A stretch of 64,000 bases of DNA from Candidatus Binatia bacterium. Lineage in GTDB: Bacteria; Desulfobacterota; Binatia; HRBIN30. The notes below the pieces were generated by a model. That model did no database searches and was not told the origin of the DNA. It saw only the letters and a program-made list of their open reading frames with translations. Below, piece by piece: positions 9,634-18,516 of this stretch. Where the stretch lies: positions 356,877 to 420,876 of the forward strand of contig CALAMI010000015.1 in assembly GCA_937925685.1 (NCBI GenBank). The letters are read 5' to 3'. Both the position numbers and the translations under genes were made by a program. Within the stretch, counting starts at the first letter, position 1, and each line of letters starts with the position of its first letter.

Positions 9634-12464
9634 TGCTGCAACAGAAGCCTCTTTGGCAGCCCGAGTACTTCAACCCGCTAGTTCACCGGGATCGGCGCCT
9701 GAGTCTTTCCGCCTCACCATGGGTGCGCTCCTTTTCTTGCGAAGACATGTGCATCCTCATCGTGTGCCGGGGACCGATCCGCAAAGAAGCCATCGACGTG
9801 TTTCGCGAAATGGGAGTAGCCAAGGTAGGCATGCTACTCTCGGAACGCGACAGCATCGTATTTCCACGCGCGCTCTCACCGGAGCTGCGGATCATGGACC
9901 CGAAGTGCGTCCACCCTGTGCCCGACTACACTGGCGCCACCAAGGAGGAGCGAGAAGAGCGCATCCGCCAAATTATTCAGATTTGCCGGGACCACGGGTA
10001 CGAGTACGTCTTTGCGGGCTACGGATTCATGGCGGAGGACGCGCACTTCGTGCGCTCGATCGAGGAAGCTGGTCTCAAATTCATCGGGCCGGGAGCGTAC
10101 ACGCAAGAGGCAGCCGGGGCGAAGGACGAAGCCAAACGGACTGCCATCGAGAATCGAGTCTCCGTCACCCCCGGAATCAACAACGCGACGGCACGGCTGC
10201 TCCTGCGGAAATACCCCACCCGTGAAGCGCTCGCGCACGTGGTGCAGCAACATGGCCTCGATGTTCCGCAAGTGCGGTCGGCAAAACTTCGGCTCGAAGA
10301 GTTGGCCGACCTAGTCCTCGACGCCGCCTACCGTAAACACATCGACCTTTACACCATCGATGAACTGGCAGAACACATCCAACACGAGGCTCAAGAGCTG
10401 TTGCGGGAATACCCTGGGCGCCGCTTCCGCTTGAAAGCCATCGGTGGTGGCGGCGGCAAGGGTCAGCGGATTTTTGCCGACCCACAAGTCGTCCCCGGTC
10501 TGGTGCGCGAGGTGCTCGCTGAAGTCAAGGCCACTGGCGTTGGCGACAACAAAAACATGCTCATCGAGCTCAATATCGAGAGCACACGCCACAATGAAAT
10601 CCAAATGGTGGGTAATGGCCAATGGTGTGTCACCCTTGGCGGTCGCGACTGTTCCTTGCAAATGCACGAGCAAAAGCTCGTCGAGGTATCGATCACCGTC
10701 GAAGGGCTACGCCAAGCCATCGAAGAAGCCAAAGCCAGAGGAGACTTCCGCCAGGCCGCCGTCTTGGAGAGCGACCTCGCCGTGCTCGAGCGCATGGAAG
10801 CCGAGGCCGAGCGCTTCGGGCAAGCAGTCAAACTCGACTCGGCATCGACCTTCGAATGCATCGTCGAAGGCGACCGCCACTACTTCATGGAGGTCAACAC
10901 CCGCATTCAAGTGGAGCACCGGGTCTCCGAACTGTGCTATGCACTGCGATTTAGCAACCCCGACGACCCCACGGATTACTTCGACGTGCACTCCCTGGTC
11001 GAGTGCATGGCGCTCATAGCTCGCCACAAGGAGCGGCTGCCGCGACCACAGCGCATTCCGCGGGAAATGGCGGCAATCGAGGTCCGCTTAAACGCCACCG
11101 ACCGCGCCTTGCAACCGGCCGCGGGAGGGGTGATTGTGTCCTGGTCCGACCCCATCCCCGGCGAGATTCGCGACGACCAAGGCATTTGTATCAAAAACCC
11201 CGACACCGGTTTGTTCATGCGATACCGCCTCGCGGGAGCTTACGACTCGAACATCGCTCTCTTGCTGGCCACAGGGCCAAACCGGCGCGCGAGCTTCGAG
11301 CAAATTGCCGAGATTTTACGTTGCACTACCTTGCGCGGCATCGACCTCTTCACCAATCGAGAATTCTTGTATGGCGTCATCATGTGGTTCCTGTCTCGCG
11401 ACGTGTGGGCCAAGCCAACGACGAAGTTTGTCGTTCCCTATTTGACGGCGGTAGGTGAACTGGCCCATGAGGCAAATCAGATCGATCTCGATTACGCCTT
11501 CCAGCGGATTGCACAACAGTTCGTCGATCGGCACGCCGCTGCAGGCGGAAAGGAGGCGGCGACGGCGGCGCGGCAAGTGGTAGAACTGAAGGAAACGCTC
11601 CTGGAGCGCCCGCTCCAAGCGCTTTTCGAGGAACCTCACTTTCTCTCTGCATGGTTAAGCCAACACCAGGGCGACTTCGAGTACGCGGGCGACGGCATCC
11701 GCTGGCTACGCAACCCCGTCGAAATCCTCGCCGAGACCTACCACCTCCTCCACCTTGACGATCGCCCCGGCGAGCCTGCAGCTCATCGCATTTGGGATCA
11801 CGACCAGGCGTTACTCGATCGCGCCCGGGCTTTTTACGACAAGTTAGCGGCACGCCCCGGGGTACCACGTTCGTGGACCGAGTTGGACGCTTTACTCTGT
11901 CAGCCGGAGCCCGCGTTGGGCTTTAACCCGGAGGTGTGGCACCGTATCCGTGCTGCCCACGGGGGCCATCAAGCCGGATTGGAGATCTTGGCACTCTTGC
12001 CCCTCATTGCGCGCACCACCGGTTTTTACGATTTGCGACTGGCAGATGACCTCACCGTCGTCATTCCGGAGCGGCTTCTCGATCCACACCATCAGGAGGC
12101 GATGCGCAAGGTACTCGTCCCTCCACCTGTAGCTGCTTCGGACGAAATTGTAGCCGCCATGGGGGGCACGTTGTACCACCAAGAAGCCCCCGGTATGCCT
12201 CCTTTCGTTGAGAAAGGTAGCCACTTCGAGCGCGGCGACCCGCTCTACATCATCGAAGTGATGAAGATGTTCAACAAGGTCTATGCACCGTTTTCGGGTA
12301 CTGTACTCGAAGTCCTCGTGCCCGAAAGCGGAGTTGTCGTCCGCAAAGGTCAGCCGCTCTTCAAGGTTCGGCCCGACGAAGAGATCGTACCCGAGGATCC
12401 CGACACCCGCGCTCGCCGCCGCCGCGAGCGCACAGAAGCTTACCTCGAACGTATGCTCGCTTGA
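9633..12464 (+). CDS. Divergent biotin carboxylase fused to BCCP
   Basis: A 943-residue chain starting at ATG 9633, overlapping the previous stop by one base. After a ~38-residue leader come the BC N-domain (MCILIVCRGPIRKEA), an ATP-grasp domain (GGGGGKGQRIF glycine loop; GGRDCSLQMHEQK; HYFMEVNTRIQVEH) and the BC C-domain (RLNATDR). About 350 residues without recognised motif follow. The chain ends in a biotinyl domain with Lys878 in EVMKMFNKV. Compared with ordinary BC subunits (~450 residues) it has an extra segment before the glycine loop (~185-270) and a long middle region. It pairs with the carboxyltransferase just upstream; substrate unknown. Confidence 0.88.
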   Translation: MLQQKPLWQPEYFNPLVHRDRRLSLSASPWVRSFSCEDMCILIVCRGPIRKEAIDVFREMGVAKVGMLLSERDSIVFPRALSPELRIMDPKCVHPVPDYTGATKEEREERIRQIIQICRDHGYEYVFAGYGFMAEDAHFVRSIEEAGLKFIGPGAYTQEAAGAKDEAKRTAIENRVSVTPGINNATARLLLRKYPTREALAHVVQQHGLDVPQVRSAKLRLEELADLVLDAAYRKHIDLYTIDELAEHIQHEAQELLREYPGRRFRLKAIGGGGGKGQRIFADPQVVPGLVREVLAEVKATGVGDNKNMLIELNIESTRHNEIQMVGNGQWCVTLGGRDCSLQMHEQKLVEVSITVEGLRQAIEEAKARGDFRQAAVLESDLAVLERMEAEAERFGQAVKLDSASTFECIVEGDRHYFMEVNTRIQVEHRVSELCYALRFSNPDDPTDYFDVHSLVECMALIARHKERLPRPQRIPREMAAIEVRLNATDRALQPAAGGVIVSWSDPIPGEIRDDQGICIKNPDTGLFMRYRLAGAYDSNIALLLATGPNRRASFEQIAEILRCTTLRGIDLFTNREFLYGVIMWFLSRDVWAKPTTKFVVPYLTAVGELAHEANQIDLDYAFQRIAQQFVDRHAAAGGKEAATAARQVVELKETLLERPLQALFEEPHFLSAWLSQHQGDFEYAGDGIRWLRNPVEILAETYHLLHLDDRPGEPAAHRIWDHDQALLDRARAFYDKLAARPGVPRSWTELDALLCQPEPALGFNPEVWHRIRAAHGGHQAGLEILALLPLIARTTGFYDLRLADDLTVVIPERLLDPHHQEAMRKVLVPPPVAASDEIVAAMGGTLYHQEAPGMPPFVEKGSHFERGDPLYIIEVMKMFNKVYAPFSGTVLEVLVPESGVVVRKGQPLFKVRPDEEIVPEDPDTRARRRRERTEAYLERMLA

Positions 12465-12527
12465 AAGGCTCTCTGCGCACCGTCTCCCATCACCTGGAAA
12501 GGTTGCGCGGAGCGCTGCCTTCTAGCT

Positions 12528-14459
12528 TCATTCCCGCGTCAGATAAGTGTACGCCTGTAGGCCTTGCTCATAGTGCCGGCGTAGGCGAGCTGATTCCTCG
12601 AGCGAGATTTGCCCCGCTCGCATGGCGTCTTCAATCGTACGGCGCACACGCTCGACCAATGCCCCTTTGTCGTATTCCACGTAACGGAGGACGTCGGTCA
12701 CGGCGTCGCCCTCGACCACGTGTTCCACCTCATACCGTCCATCCGCGCCCAGCCGTACATGCACGGCGTCGGTATCCCCAAACAGGTTGTGCAAATCGCC
12801 GAGAATTTCCTGATACGCTCCCACCAAAAACACCCCGATGTAGTACGGCTCGCCGTTCCATGGGTGCAATTCCAGAACGTCGCGAACGTCCCGCGGGTCG
12901 ATAAACCGATCGATTTTCCCGTCACTGTCGCAGGTAAGGTCGGCAAACACACCGCGGCGCGTGGGTTTTTCGTCGAGCCGGTGGATGGGCATCACGGGAA
13001 ACAATTGCTTTACGGCCCAGTGGTCGGGGGCAGACTGAAATACCGAAAAGTTCCCGTAGTACGTGTCTGCCAGCCCTTTTTCCAACGGCTCAAGCTCTTC
13101 GGGCACATAGGGGAGGTCGCGAACAATGCGCAAGATTTTCTCACAGCAATCCCAAAACAGTCGCTCGACACGCGCACGTTCCCGCAGGTCCAAGAAGCCC
13201 AGGGTAAACAGGTTGGTTGCCTCTTCCTTCAGTTGCAAAATGTCGTGGTAGGCCTCGAGGACGTTTTTCTGGGAGATCGTATCGTAAACCTCCGCTAGAT
13301 TTTGAATCACCCGGGGATCGTTCTCCGAAACCGGCTCGGGCGGCCGTCCCGAGATCATCTCGTGAACCCCGAGCACATCGAAAACCAACACCGAGTGATG
13401 AGCGGTCATTGCGCGTCCCGCCTCGGTCACGATGTCCGGATGCGGAAGACCCTTGGCGTCGCACGCTTCCTGAATGGTCGCCACCACGTCGTTAGCGTAC
13501 TCCTGCACAGTATAGTTCATCGAGGAGTGAAAGTTCGTTTGCGATCCATCGTAGTCGACGCCGAGACCACCACCCACGTCCAGAAACCTCGGCTGGGCTC
13601 CCATTTGGTGTAAGCCGACAAAAATCATCGAAGCCTCTTTCAGCGCATCCTTGTGGGCTCGAATGGCGGTAATTTGCGAGCCGATGTGAAAATGCAGCAG
13701 TCGCAGGCAGTCCAACATGCCTTCAGCTCGCAACTTCTCCACAGCCTCGACAATTTCCACCGCGGTCAGCCCGAACTTCGAGCGATCGCCAGTCGACTCG
13801 ACCCACTTTCCCGCCCCTTTGGTCGTCAGCTTCGCCCTCACTCCTATGTGAGGGCGAATGTTCAATTCCCGCGCCACCCGCACGATCAAATCTACCTCGT
13901 GGGCCCGATCGACCACGATAATCGGCGTGCGCCCCAGCCTTTGGGCGAGCAGCGCGGTTTCGATATAGCTGCGGTCCTTGTACCCGTTGCAAATAATCAA
14001 AGCGCCTGGCGTATCGAGAATGGCCAATGCGATGAGCAATTCGGGCTTGCTGCCGGCTTCCAAGCCCACTTTCATCGGGGCCCCGTATTGAACGATCTCC
14101 TCGACCACGTGTCGCTGCTGATTCACCTTGATGGGGTACACTCCTCGGTACTGCCCTTGGTAGCCATACTCTTGCATGGCACGCTCGAAGGCTCCGCACA
14201 GGCCGCGAACCCTTGCAGCGAGGATATCGGAAAAACGGATCAGGATGGGGGTACGTAAACCCCGTCGCTGTAAATCTTCCACGAGTTCGAGAAGATCGAC
14301 CGCTGCACCTCCTTCCCCCTGCGGCCGCACTTCCACGTGGCCCTTGCCGTTGATGGTAAAAAAGCCAGCACCCCAGGCGCTTACATTGTAAAGTTCCATA
14401 CTATCGCGAACGGTCCAGCCGCGAATCACTGCCCCGTTTTCCCGAACCCGCAGATTCAT
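12528..14459 (-). CDS. speA: Biosynthetic arginine decarboxylase
   Basis: A 643-residue fold-III PLP decarboxylase of the SpeA type and length. The PLP lysine is in RGVYPIKVNQQ; HFHIGSQ and the EAGRAMTAHHS segment of the active site are present, as is the C-terminal CDSDGKIDRFI motif that carries the substrate-binding Cys-Asp. ATG 14459 starts MNLRVREN before the usual W-x-V-x-D-S-x-E-L-Y-N opening; the ribosome site is weak. It makes agmatine from arginine, the first step of one route to putrescine and polyamines. It stands alone, converging on the carboxylase operon and separated from the next minus-strand gene by a strong terminator. Confidence 0.95.
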   Translation of the reverse strand: MNLRVRENGAVIRGWTVRDSMELYNVSAWGAGFFTINGKGHVEVRPQGEGGAAVDLLELVEDLQRRGLRTPILIRFSDILAARVRGLCGAFERAMQEYGYQGQYRGVYPIKVNQQRHVVEEIVQYGAPMKVGLEAGSKPELLIALAILDTPGALIICNGYKDRSYIETALLAQRLGRTPIIVVDRAHEVDLIVRVARELNIRPHIGVRAKLTTKGAGKWVESTGDRSKFGLTAVEIVEAVEKLRAEGMLDCLRLLHFHIGSQITAIRAHKDALKEASMIFVGLHQMGAQPRFLDVGGGLGVDYDGSQTNFHSSMNYTVQEYANDVVATIQEACDAKGLPHPDIVTEAGRAMTAHHSVLVFDVLGVHEMISGRPPEPVSENDPRVIQNLAEVYDTISQKNVLEAYHDILQLKEEATNLFTLGFLDLRERARVERLFWDCCEKILRIVRDLPYVPEELEPLEKGLADTYYGNFSVFQSAPDHWAVKQLFPVMPIHRLDEKPTRRGVFADLTCDSDGKIDRFIDPRDVRDVLELHPWNGEPYYIGVFLVGAYQEILGDLHNLFGDTDAVHVRLGADGRYEVEHVVEGDAVTDVLRYVEYDKGALVERVRRTIEDAMRAGQISLEESARLRRHYEQGLQAYTYLTRE

Positions 14460-14515
14460 GCGCGCCCTCTTAGCACATCTCTGCCATCTTTTGCGTCCTT
14501 TTCGACCAATGCCAC

Positions 14516-14554
14516 AAAAAAAACGGGGACCGGGCTGTCCGCAGCCCGGTCCCC
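14516..14554 (-). terminator. Strong Rho-independent terminator
   Basis: A perfect 13-bp stem, GGGGACCGGGCTG (14525-14537) with CAGCCCGGTCCCC (14542-14554), a TCCG loop, and eight A residues at 14516-14523 that read as a U-tract on the minus strand. It lies 23 bp after the end of the exported protein gene at 14578-15714 and would end the exported-protein transcript before speA. Confidence 0.92.
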
Positions 14555-14577
14555 TCACCCGTGTCTTGCTTTCGACC

Positions 14578-15714
14578 TTACAGACCGGTGGGCTGCGCTG
14601 CCGGCAACAAGATCACGTCAGGTTGGGTACGCAACCCCCGCTGGTGCACCACATTGGCATCACTGCCGCCGGCCCGGAACTCCTCCGTGATCGCCAGCAA
14701 TCCCGTGCCGCGCAGAGGATCGCTTGTTTGCACCCCGCGAATGATCGTTTGCCCCGTGAACGTCCCTTGCACCGCAACGTTGAAGATCGAGAACACGTCG
14801 TCCCCCGCGCCAGGCCGCGTATCGATGTCCGACAACCGAATTTCCTGGAAGCAGGTCACACTACGGCTGGTGGAAAACCGTTGCTCGAATTCGTTGAAAA
14901 CCAAGTACTGCGCCACCACGGTCCGTGGGGCCTGAAAATTAAAGTCCTGCGAGCAAGGAACCAAGGTAAGGTCCGTAGAGACGGTCCCCCCGCCAGGTAA
15001 AACGCCCGCCAAGTTCACTCCGTCGAAGAAGTGGCTCACGAGCAGCAGGTTCGGGCAGCCGTTATACTCCTGCCCCAGAACCAGAGTATTGTCTCGGTTG
15101 TTTGCCCCCTCGATCGCCTGAATGCCATAGGCGTTGTAAATCCGGGTATCGGACCCTTCAACAATCCCTGCCTCACCGATGAGCCAGTTCAGGTCCACCG
15201 GCAATTCATCATCGCCCACTTGTACGCACTTGAGTTCACCCACCATCGGATCGTCTGGCGATGGTGGGATCGATCCGGTGTTGAATTCGCCTTTCGGACC
15301 AGGTCGGTTCGCTAAAGGAAGATTAGGCAACCCAACAGACACTCTCCAATAAATCGGCTGCTTGGAGGTCAGGCGGAAGGCAAAATCGGTCTCTTGCCAA
15401 CCGGGTACGCACACTCCAGGACGCTCGCACGTGTTCGCACCGTTCGGATTGCACACCTGGAACGGCGGCGTGCTACAGCGCCCATTCGCATTTACATAAA
15501 AGCAGCGCACGTTGACCGGCTGGTCTGCCGTGTTCGAGATCTGCACAAAGGTATCTGTCCCATTTAAGGTGTCCACCACAACCTTGGGAAAAACCAAGAT
15601 GGCCGCCGGATTTGTCGAACTCACATCGCCACGCACCGGCGAGCCACTGACGCTCACGACACCTGCAACCCCGAAGATCATGGAGAGCTGTTGTATCCAG
15701 CGCACTCTACGCAT
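14578..15714 (-). CDS. Exported protein of unknown function, tandem paralogue 1
   Basis: A 378-residue protein with a Sec signal peptide (residues ~1-29, ending near GSPVRG). ATG 15714 follows AAGGAG. The mature part is beta-rich-looking with paired cysteines and shares an ordered set of motifs with its upstream neighbour: ILVFPKV, then a Cys pair, W-Q-E-T-D-F, L-T-x-x-Q-P, GELKCV, YN-x-x-GI, LTLVPC and NEFE-x-RFS, RLSDID. I do not recognise a named domain. It is the last gene before the strong terminator. Extracellular or periplasmic by signal; function unknown. Confidence 0.8.
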   Translation of the reverse strand: MRRVRWIQQLSMIFGVAGVVSVSGSPVRGDVSSTNPAAILVFPKVVVDTLNGTDTFVQISNTADQPVNVRCFYVNANGRCSTPPFQVCNPNGANTCERPGVCVPGWQETDFAFRLTSKQPIYWRVSVGLPNLPLANRPGPKGEFNTGSIPPSPDDPMVGELKCVQVGDDELPVDLNWLIGEAGIVEGSDTRIYNAYGIQAIEGANNRDNTLVLGQEYNGCPNLLLVSHFFDGVNLAGVLPGGGTVSTDLTLVPCSQDFNFQAPRTVVAQYLVFNEFEQRFSTSRSVTCFQEIRLSDIDTRPGAGDDVFSIFNVAVQGTFTGQTIIRGVQTSDPLRGTGLLAITEEFRAGGSDANVVHQRGLRTQPDVILLPAAQPTGL

Positions 15715-15784
15715 TGCCGTTCTCCTTTCACTTGGCTGGCGCGATTCAGCCACCGTAAACCCCTCAACTCTAGCGACCGTCAAC

Positions 15785-16843
15785 CTACTCGCGTGGCGCG
15801 AGGAAAATCGTGTCTGGACCGGCCGGCGGTACAAAGCTACCGGTCGTGTGCAAGCTGTACAATCCGGAACGCGTACCGCCAAAGGCCTGCGCCACCCCAA
15901 TCACTCCACCCGAACTACCATCACGTTGAACGACCGGAGTGATTTCCGTCATTGCCACATCCGTGCCCAGCACAAGGGTGTGAAAAACCGACGCCGCTGG
16001 ATTGGTGGGCGCATCGATGTCGGAAAGCCTGGTGTTCAAGTAACATGTGACAGTCGTGCTCGCCGAAAACCGCTCTTCGAACTCGTTGTACACGAGGAAT
16101 TGAACGGTAACGCTGGTCGGCACTTGGTTTTCCAGGTCTTGCCGGCAGGGAACCAAAGTAAGCTCCGTTGAGGCTCCGTTGAACCCCTCGGCCGCATGGT
16201 TGAGCCACAACTTCTCCGGGCAAGCCGCGAACATATCCCCGTCCAAAACTAAAGGATTCGTGGGCGATACATCCGGGTTGCCCTCGATCCCGATGGCATT
16301 GTAACGAGCGAGGTCGCCGTTGTTGCGCGCGATGAGCGCTTGACCGCGCAAGCGGTTACCGCTGACAGGTTCGCCCGAGGCGCTCACCTCGACACACTTG
16401 AGCTCGCCCTCGAAGTCCGGTTTCGGCGGGATATGACCGGGGTCGAACCCCGATCCATCACTATTGAAGCCATCGGTGGGATCAACCCGCCGACCGCGAG
16501 CCACTGACCAGTGAGTGGGCTGCTGGCGGGTCAGCCACAAGTCGAAATCTGTCTCCTGCCACAAAGGAACACATGTCGGACTGGGCCGCTCGCATCGCTG
16601 CCCCGAGACAACATCGAACAAGCGTGCATCCACATAGTTGCAATGCACCTGGATTAGCGAATTGCTGGTATTCACCAGCATGATCATCGTGTCGCTGGTC
16701 GCACTCGCTAAAACCTTTGGAAAGACGAGGATCGATGCCGCCTTTTCCGACGTGACGTCGGCGCGCACCCCCGACGCCCAAGCTCCCAGGACCACCCAGG
16801 CACAAAGCCCTGAGAGTAACACATTCCACTTCACCGTTCGCAT
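15785..16843 (-). CDS. Exported protein of unknown function, tandem paralogue 2
   Basis: A 352-residue protein with a signal peptide (LLSGLCAWVVLGAWASGVRA) and a good AAGGAGGAGG ribosome site. After the signal it has DVTS and ILVFPKV, then CVPLWQETDF, LTRQQPTHW, GELKCVEV, RYNAIGIEG, LTLVPCRQD, YNEFEERFSAS and RLSDID, each in the same order as the gene 70 bp downstream. The two therefore arose by tandem duplication. Identity is moderate by eye and is concentrated in these blocks. No catalytic motif is visible; a surface or matrix protein is possible. Confidence 0.8.
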   Translation of the reverse strand: MRTVKWNVLLSGLCAWVVLGAWASGVRADVTSEKAASILVFPKVLASATSDTMIMLVNTSNSLIQVHCNYVDARLFDVVSGQRCERPSPTCVPLWQETDFDLWLTRQQPTHWSVARGRRVDPTDGFNSDGSGFDPGHIPPKPDFEGELKCVEVSASGEPVSGNRLRGQALIARNNGDLARYNAIGIEGNPDVSPTNPLVLDGDMFAACPEKLWLNHAAEGFNGASTELTLVPCRQDLENQVPTSVTVQFLVYNEFEERFSASTTVTCYLNTRLSDIDAPTNPAASVFHTLVLGTDVAMTEITPVVQRDGSSGGVIGVAQAFGGTRSGLYSLHTTGSFVPPAGPDTIFLAPRE

Positions 16844-17112
16844 TGCCCTCCTCCTTTCCAGTCGACCGAACCTGCCTCACTCCCTCCGCCCATCTTTCCA
16901 ACCCAGAGCGGATGCGCCACCCTCGGCACCGCGGAAGTGCGCGCATACATACTCAAAAAATCGCCGGCTTGTCAAGGAAGAATCGCAGGAAAAACGCCAG
17001 CCGGCGCGCAGCCTTCTCACCGGCAAGCGCCCTCGTATACTCCACAAAGAACCGCAACTTCCTCCCCTCGCCAAGCGCCTACTTTCCTTTCTCCTGACGA
17101 TCGCTATTGACG

Positions 17113-18516
17113 TCAGGCACGTACGATCTTTTCCCGTCCGTGCCGCACGTTGCGGGTGGCGTTACGGGTATCGATGACGAGTTGACTCGCCTGCACGATG
17201 AAATCGTAGTCGAATACAGAATGATCGGTTGCCACCACCACCGCATCCACTCGCTCCAACTCGTCCCGAGTCAATGGTACAGACGTCATGTTAAAATCAT
17301 AATTTCGCGACGGCTTCAAGTAGGGAATGTAGGGGTCGTGATATTTCACCCTTGCTCCCTTTTTCAGCAACAAATCCATCAACCGTAACGCCGGAGATTC
17401 GCGGGTGTCATCGAGGTCTTTCTTGTACGCAACCCCAAGCACAAGCACTCGCGCCCCTTTTAGGCTTTTTTGCCGTTCGTTCAACGCATCGGCTAGCTTC
17501 CCGATGACGTAGCTCGGCATGCTGTGGTTGATTTCCCCGGCAAGCTCGATAAAACGCGTCGTCAACTCATACTCGCGAGCCTTCCAACTCAAGTAAAAAG
17601 GATCGATGGGGATACAGTGTCCACCCAGGCCCGGGCCTGGATAAAAAGGAGTGAACCCGAATGGCTTCGTTGCCGCTGCATCGATCACTTCCCAAATGTC
17701 GATGCCCATGCGATCGAACAACACCTTGAGCTCGTTTACCAAGGCAATATTGACGCAGCGATAGATGTTCTCCAGCAACTTTGCCGCTTCGGCCACACGT
17801 GCGGAAGATACCGGCACGACCGTTTCGAGCACGGCACCGTATAATGCAGCAGCAACACGGGTACAGGCTTCGGTGACACCTCCGACCAATTTGGGGATCG
17901 ACCGCGTAGTAAAGTTCGGATTGTTCGGGTCCTCACGCTCCGGGGAGAACGCCAAGTGTACGTCCACCCCCACTCGCAGTCCGGAACGTTCGAGGATCAC
18001 TTTGAGTACCTCTTCCGTGGTTCCTGGATAAGTCGTGCTCTCCAACACCACGAGTTGGCCAGGTCGTAAGTACTCCACGATTGTCTCAGCCGTGCGTTCG
18101 ACATAGGAGAGGTCGGGATCGCGATTTCGGCTCAGAGGGGTGGGTACACAGATCAAGATGGCGTCGCACCATCGCAGCAAGGCAAAGTCTGCAGTGGGGA
18201 AGAACTTTCCCGCGGTGGGGCGCGGGCCCTGATCGGTCACGATCTTGGCGAGTCGTTCGCTCGGGATATGGCGAATGTAGCTCTTGGCCGCCTTTAACTG
18301 GTCCACCTTGCCACGGTCGATGTCGAAGCCCGCCACTGCCACACCGCCCTCCGCAAACGTGGCGGCAAGGGGAAGCCCAACGTAGCCAAGGCCAATGATT
18401 CCAACCAAACCCTGGCGGTTTTCGAACCGAGCAACCAGCTCATCGACGGTAGGACGGGCGTCCACGGCCTTGACGATATCGTCAGTAGAAATCGAATGCC
18501 ACCGCAAATCGGACAT
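17113..18516 (-). CDS. Nucleotide sugar dehydrogenase (UDP-GlcNAc/UDP-ManNAc type)
   Basis: A 467-residue member of the UDP-glucose/GDP-mannose dehydrogenase family. The NAD-binding GIIGLGYVGLPLA is at ~residue 38, the catalytic cysteine is in GGHCIPIDPFYLSW (~275), and the C-terminal domain has GVAYKKDLDDTRESPA. The HCIPIDP form of the cysteine loop and the length fit WbpA/WecC-type enzymes that make UDP-N-acetyl-hexosaminuronic acids for surface glycans. Its ATG overlaps the stop of the upstream surface protein (TAATG), so translation is probably coupled. That is unusual for a sugar enzyme and links glycan precursor supply to that protein. Confidence 0.9.
   Translation of the reverse strand: MSDLRWHSISTDDIVKAVDARPTVDELVARFENRQGLVGIIGLGYVGLPLAATFAEGGVAVAGFDIDRGKVDQLKAAKSYIRHIPSERLAKIVTDQGPRPTAGKFFPTADFALLRWCDAILICVPTPLSRNRDPDLSYVERTAETIVEYLRPGQLVVLESTTYPGTTEEVLKVILERSGLRVGVDVHLAFSPEREDPNNPNFTTRSIPKLVGGVTEACTRVAAALYGAVLETVVPVSSARVAEAAKLLENIYRCVNIALVNELKVLFDRMGIDIWEVIDAAATKPFGFTPFYPGPGLGGHCIPIDPFYLSWKAREYELTTRFIELAGEINHSMPSYVIGKLADALNERQKSLKGARVLVLGVAYKKDLDDTRESPALRLMDLLLKKGARVKYHDPYIPYLKPSRNYDFNMTSVPLTRDELERVDAVVVATDHSVFDYDFIVQASQLVIDTRNATRNVRHGREKIVRA

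Noticed and set aside
17090..17112. CTGACG/CGTCAG hairpin after the sugar dehydrogenase as a terminator
   Set aside because: Stem is only 6 bp and there is no U-tract on the minus strand.
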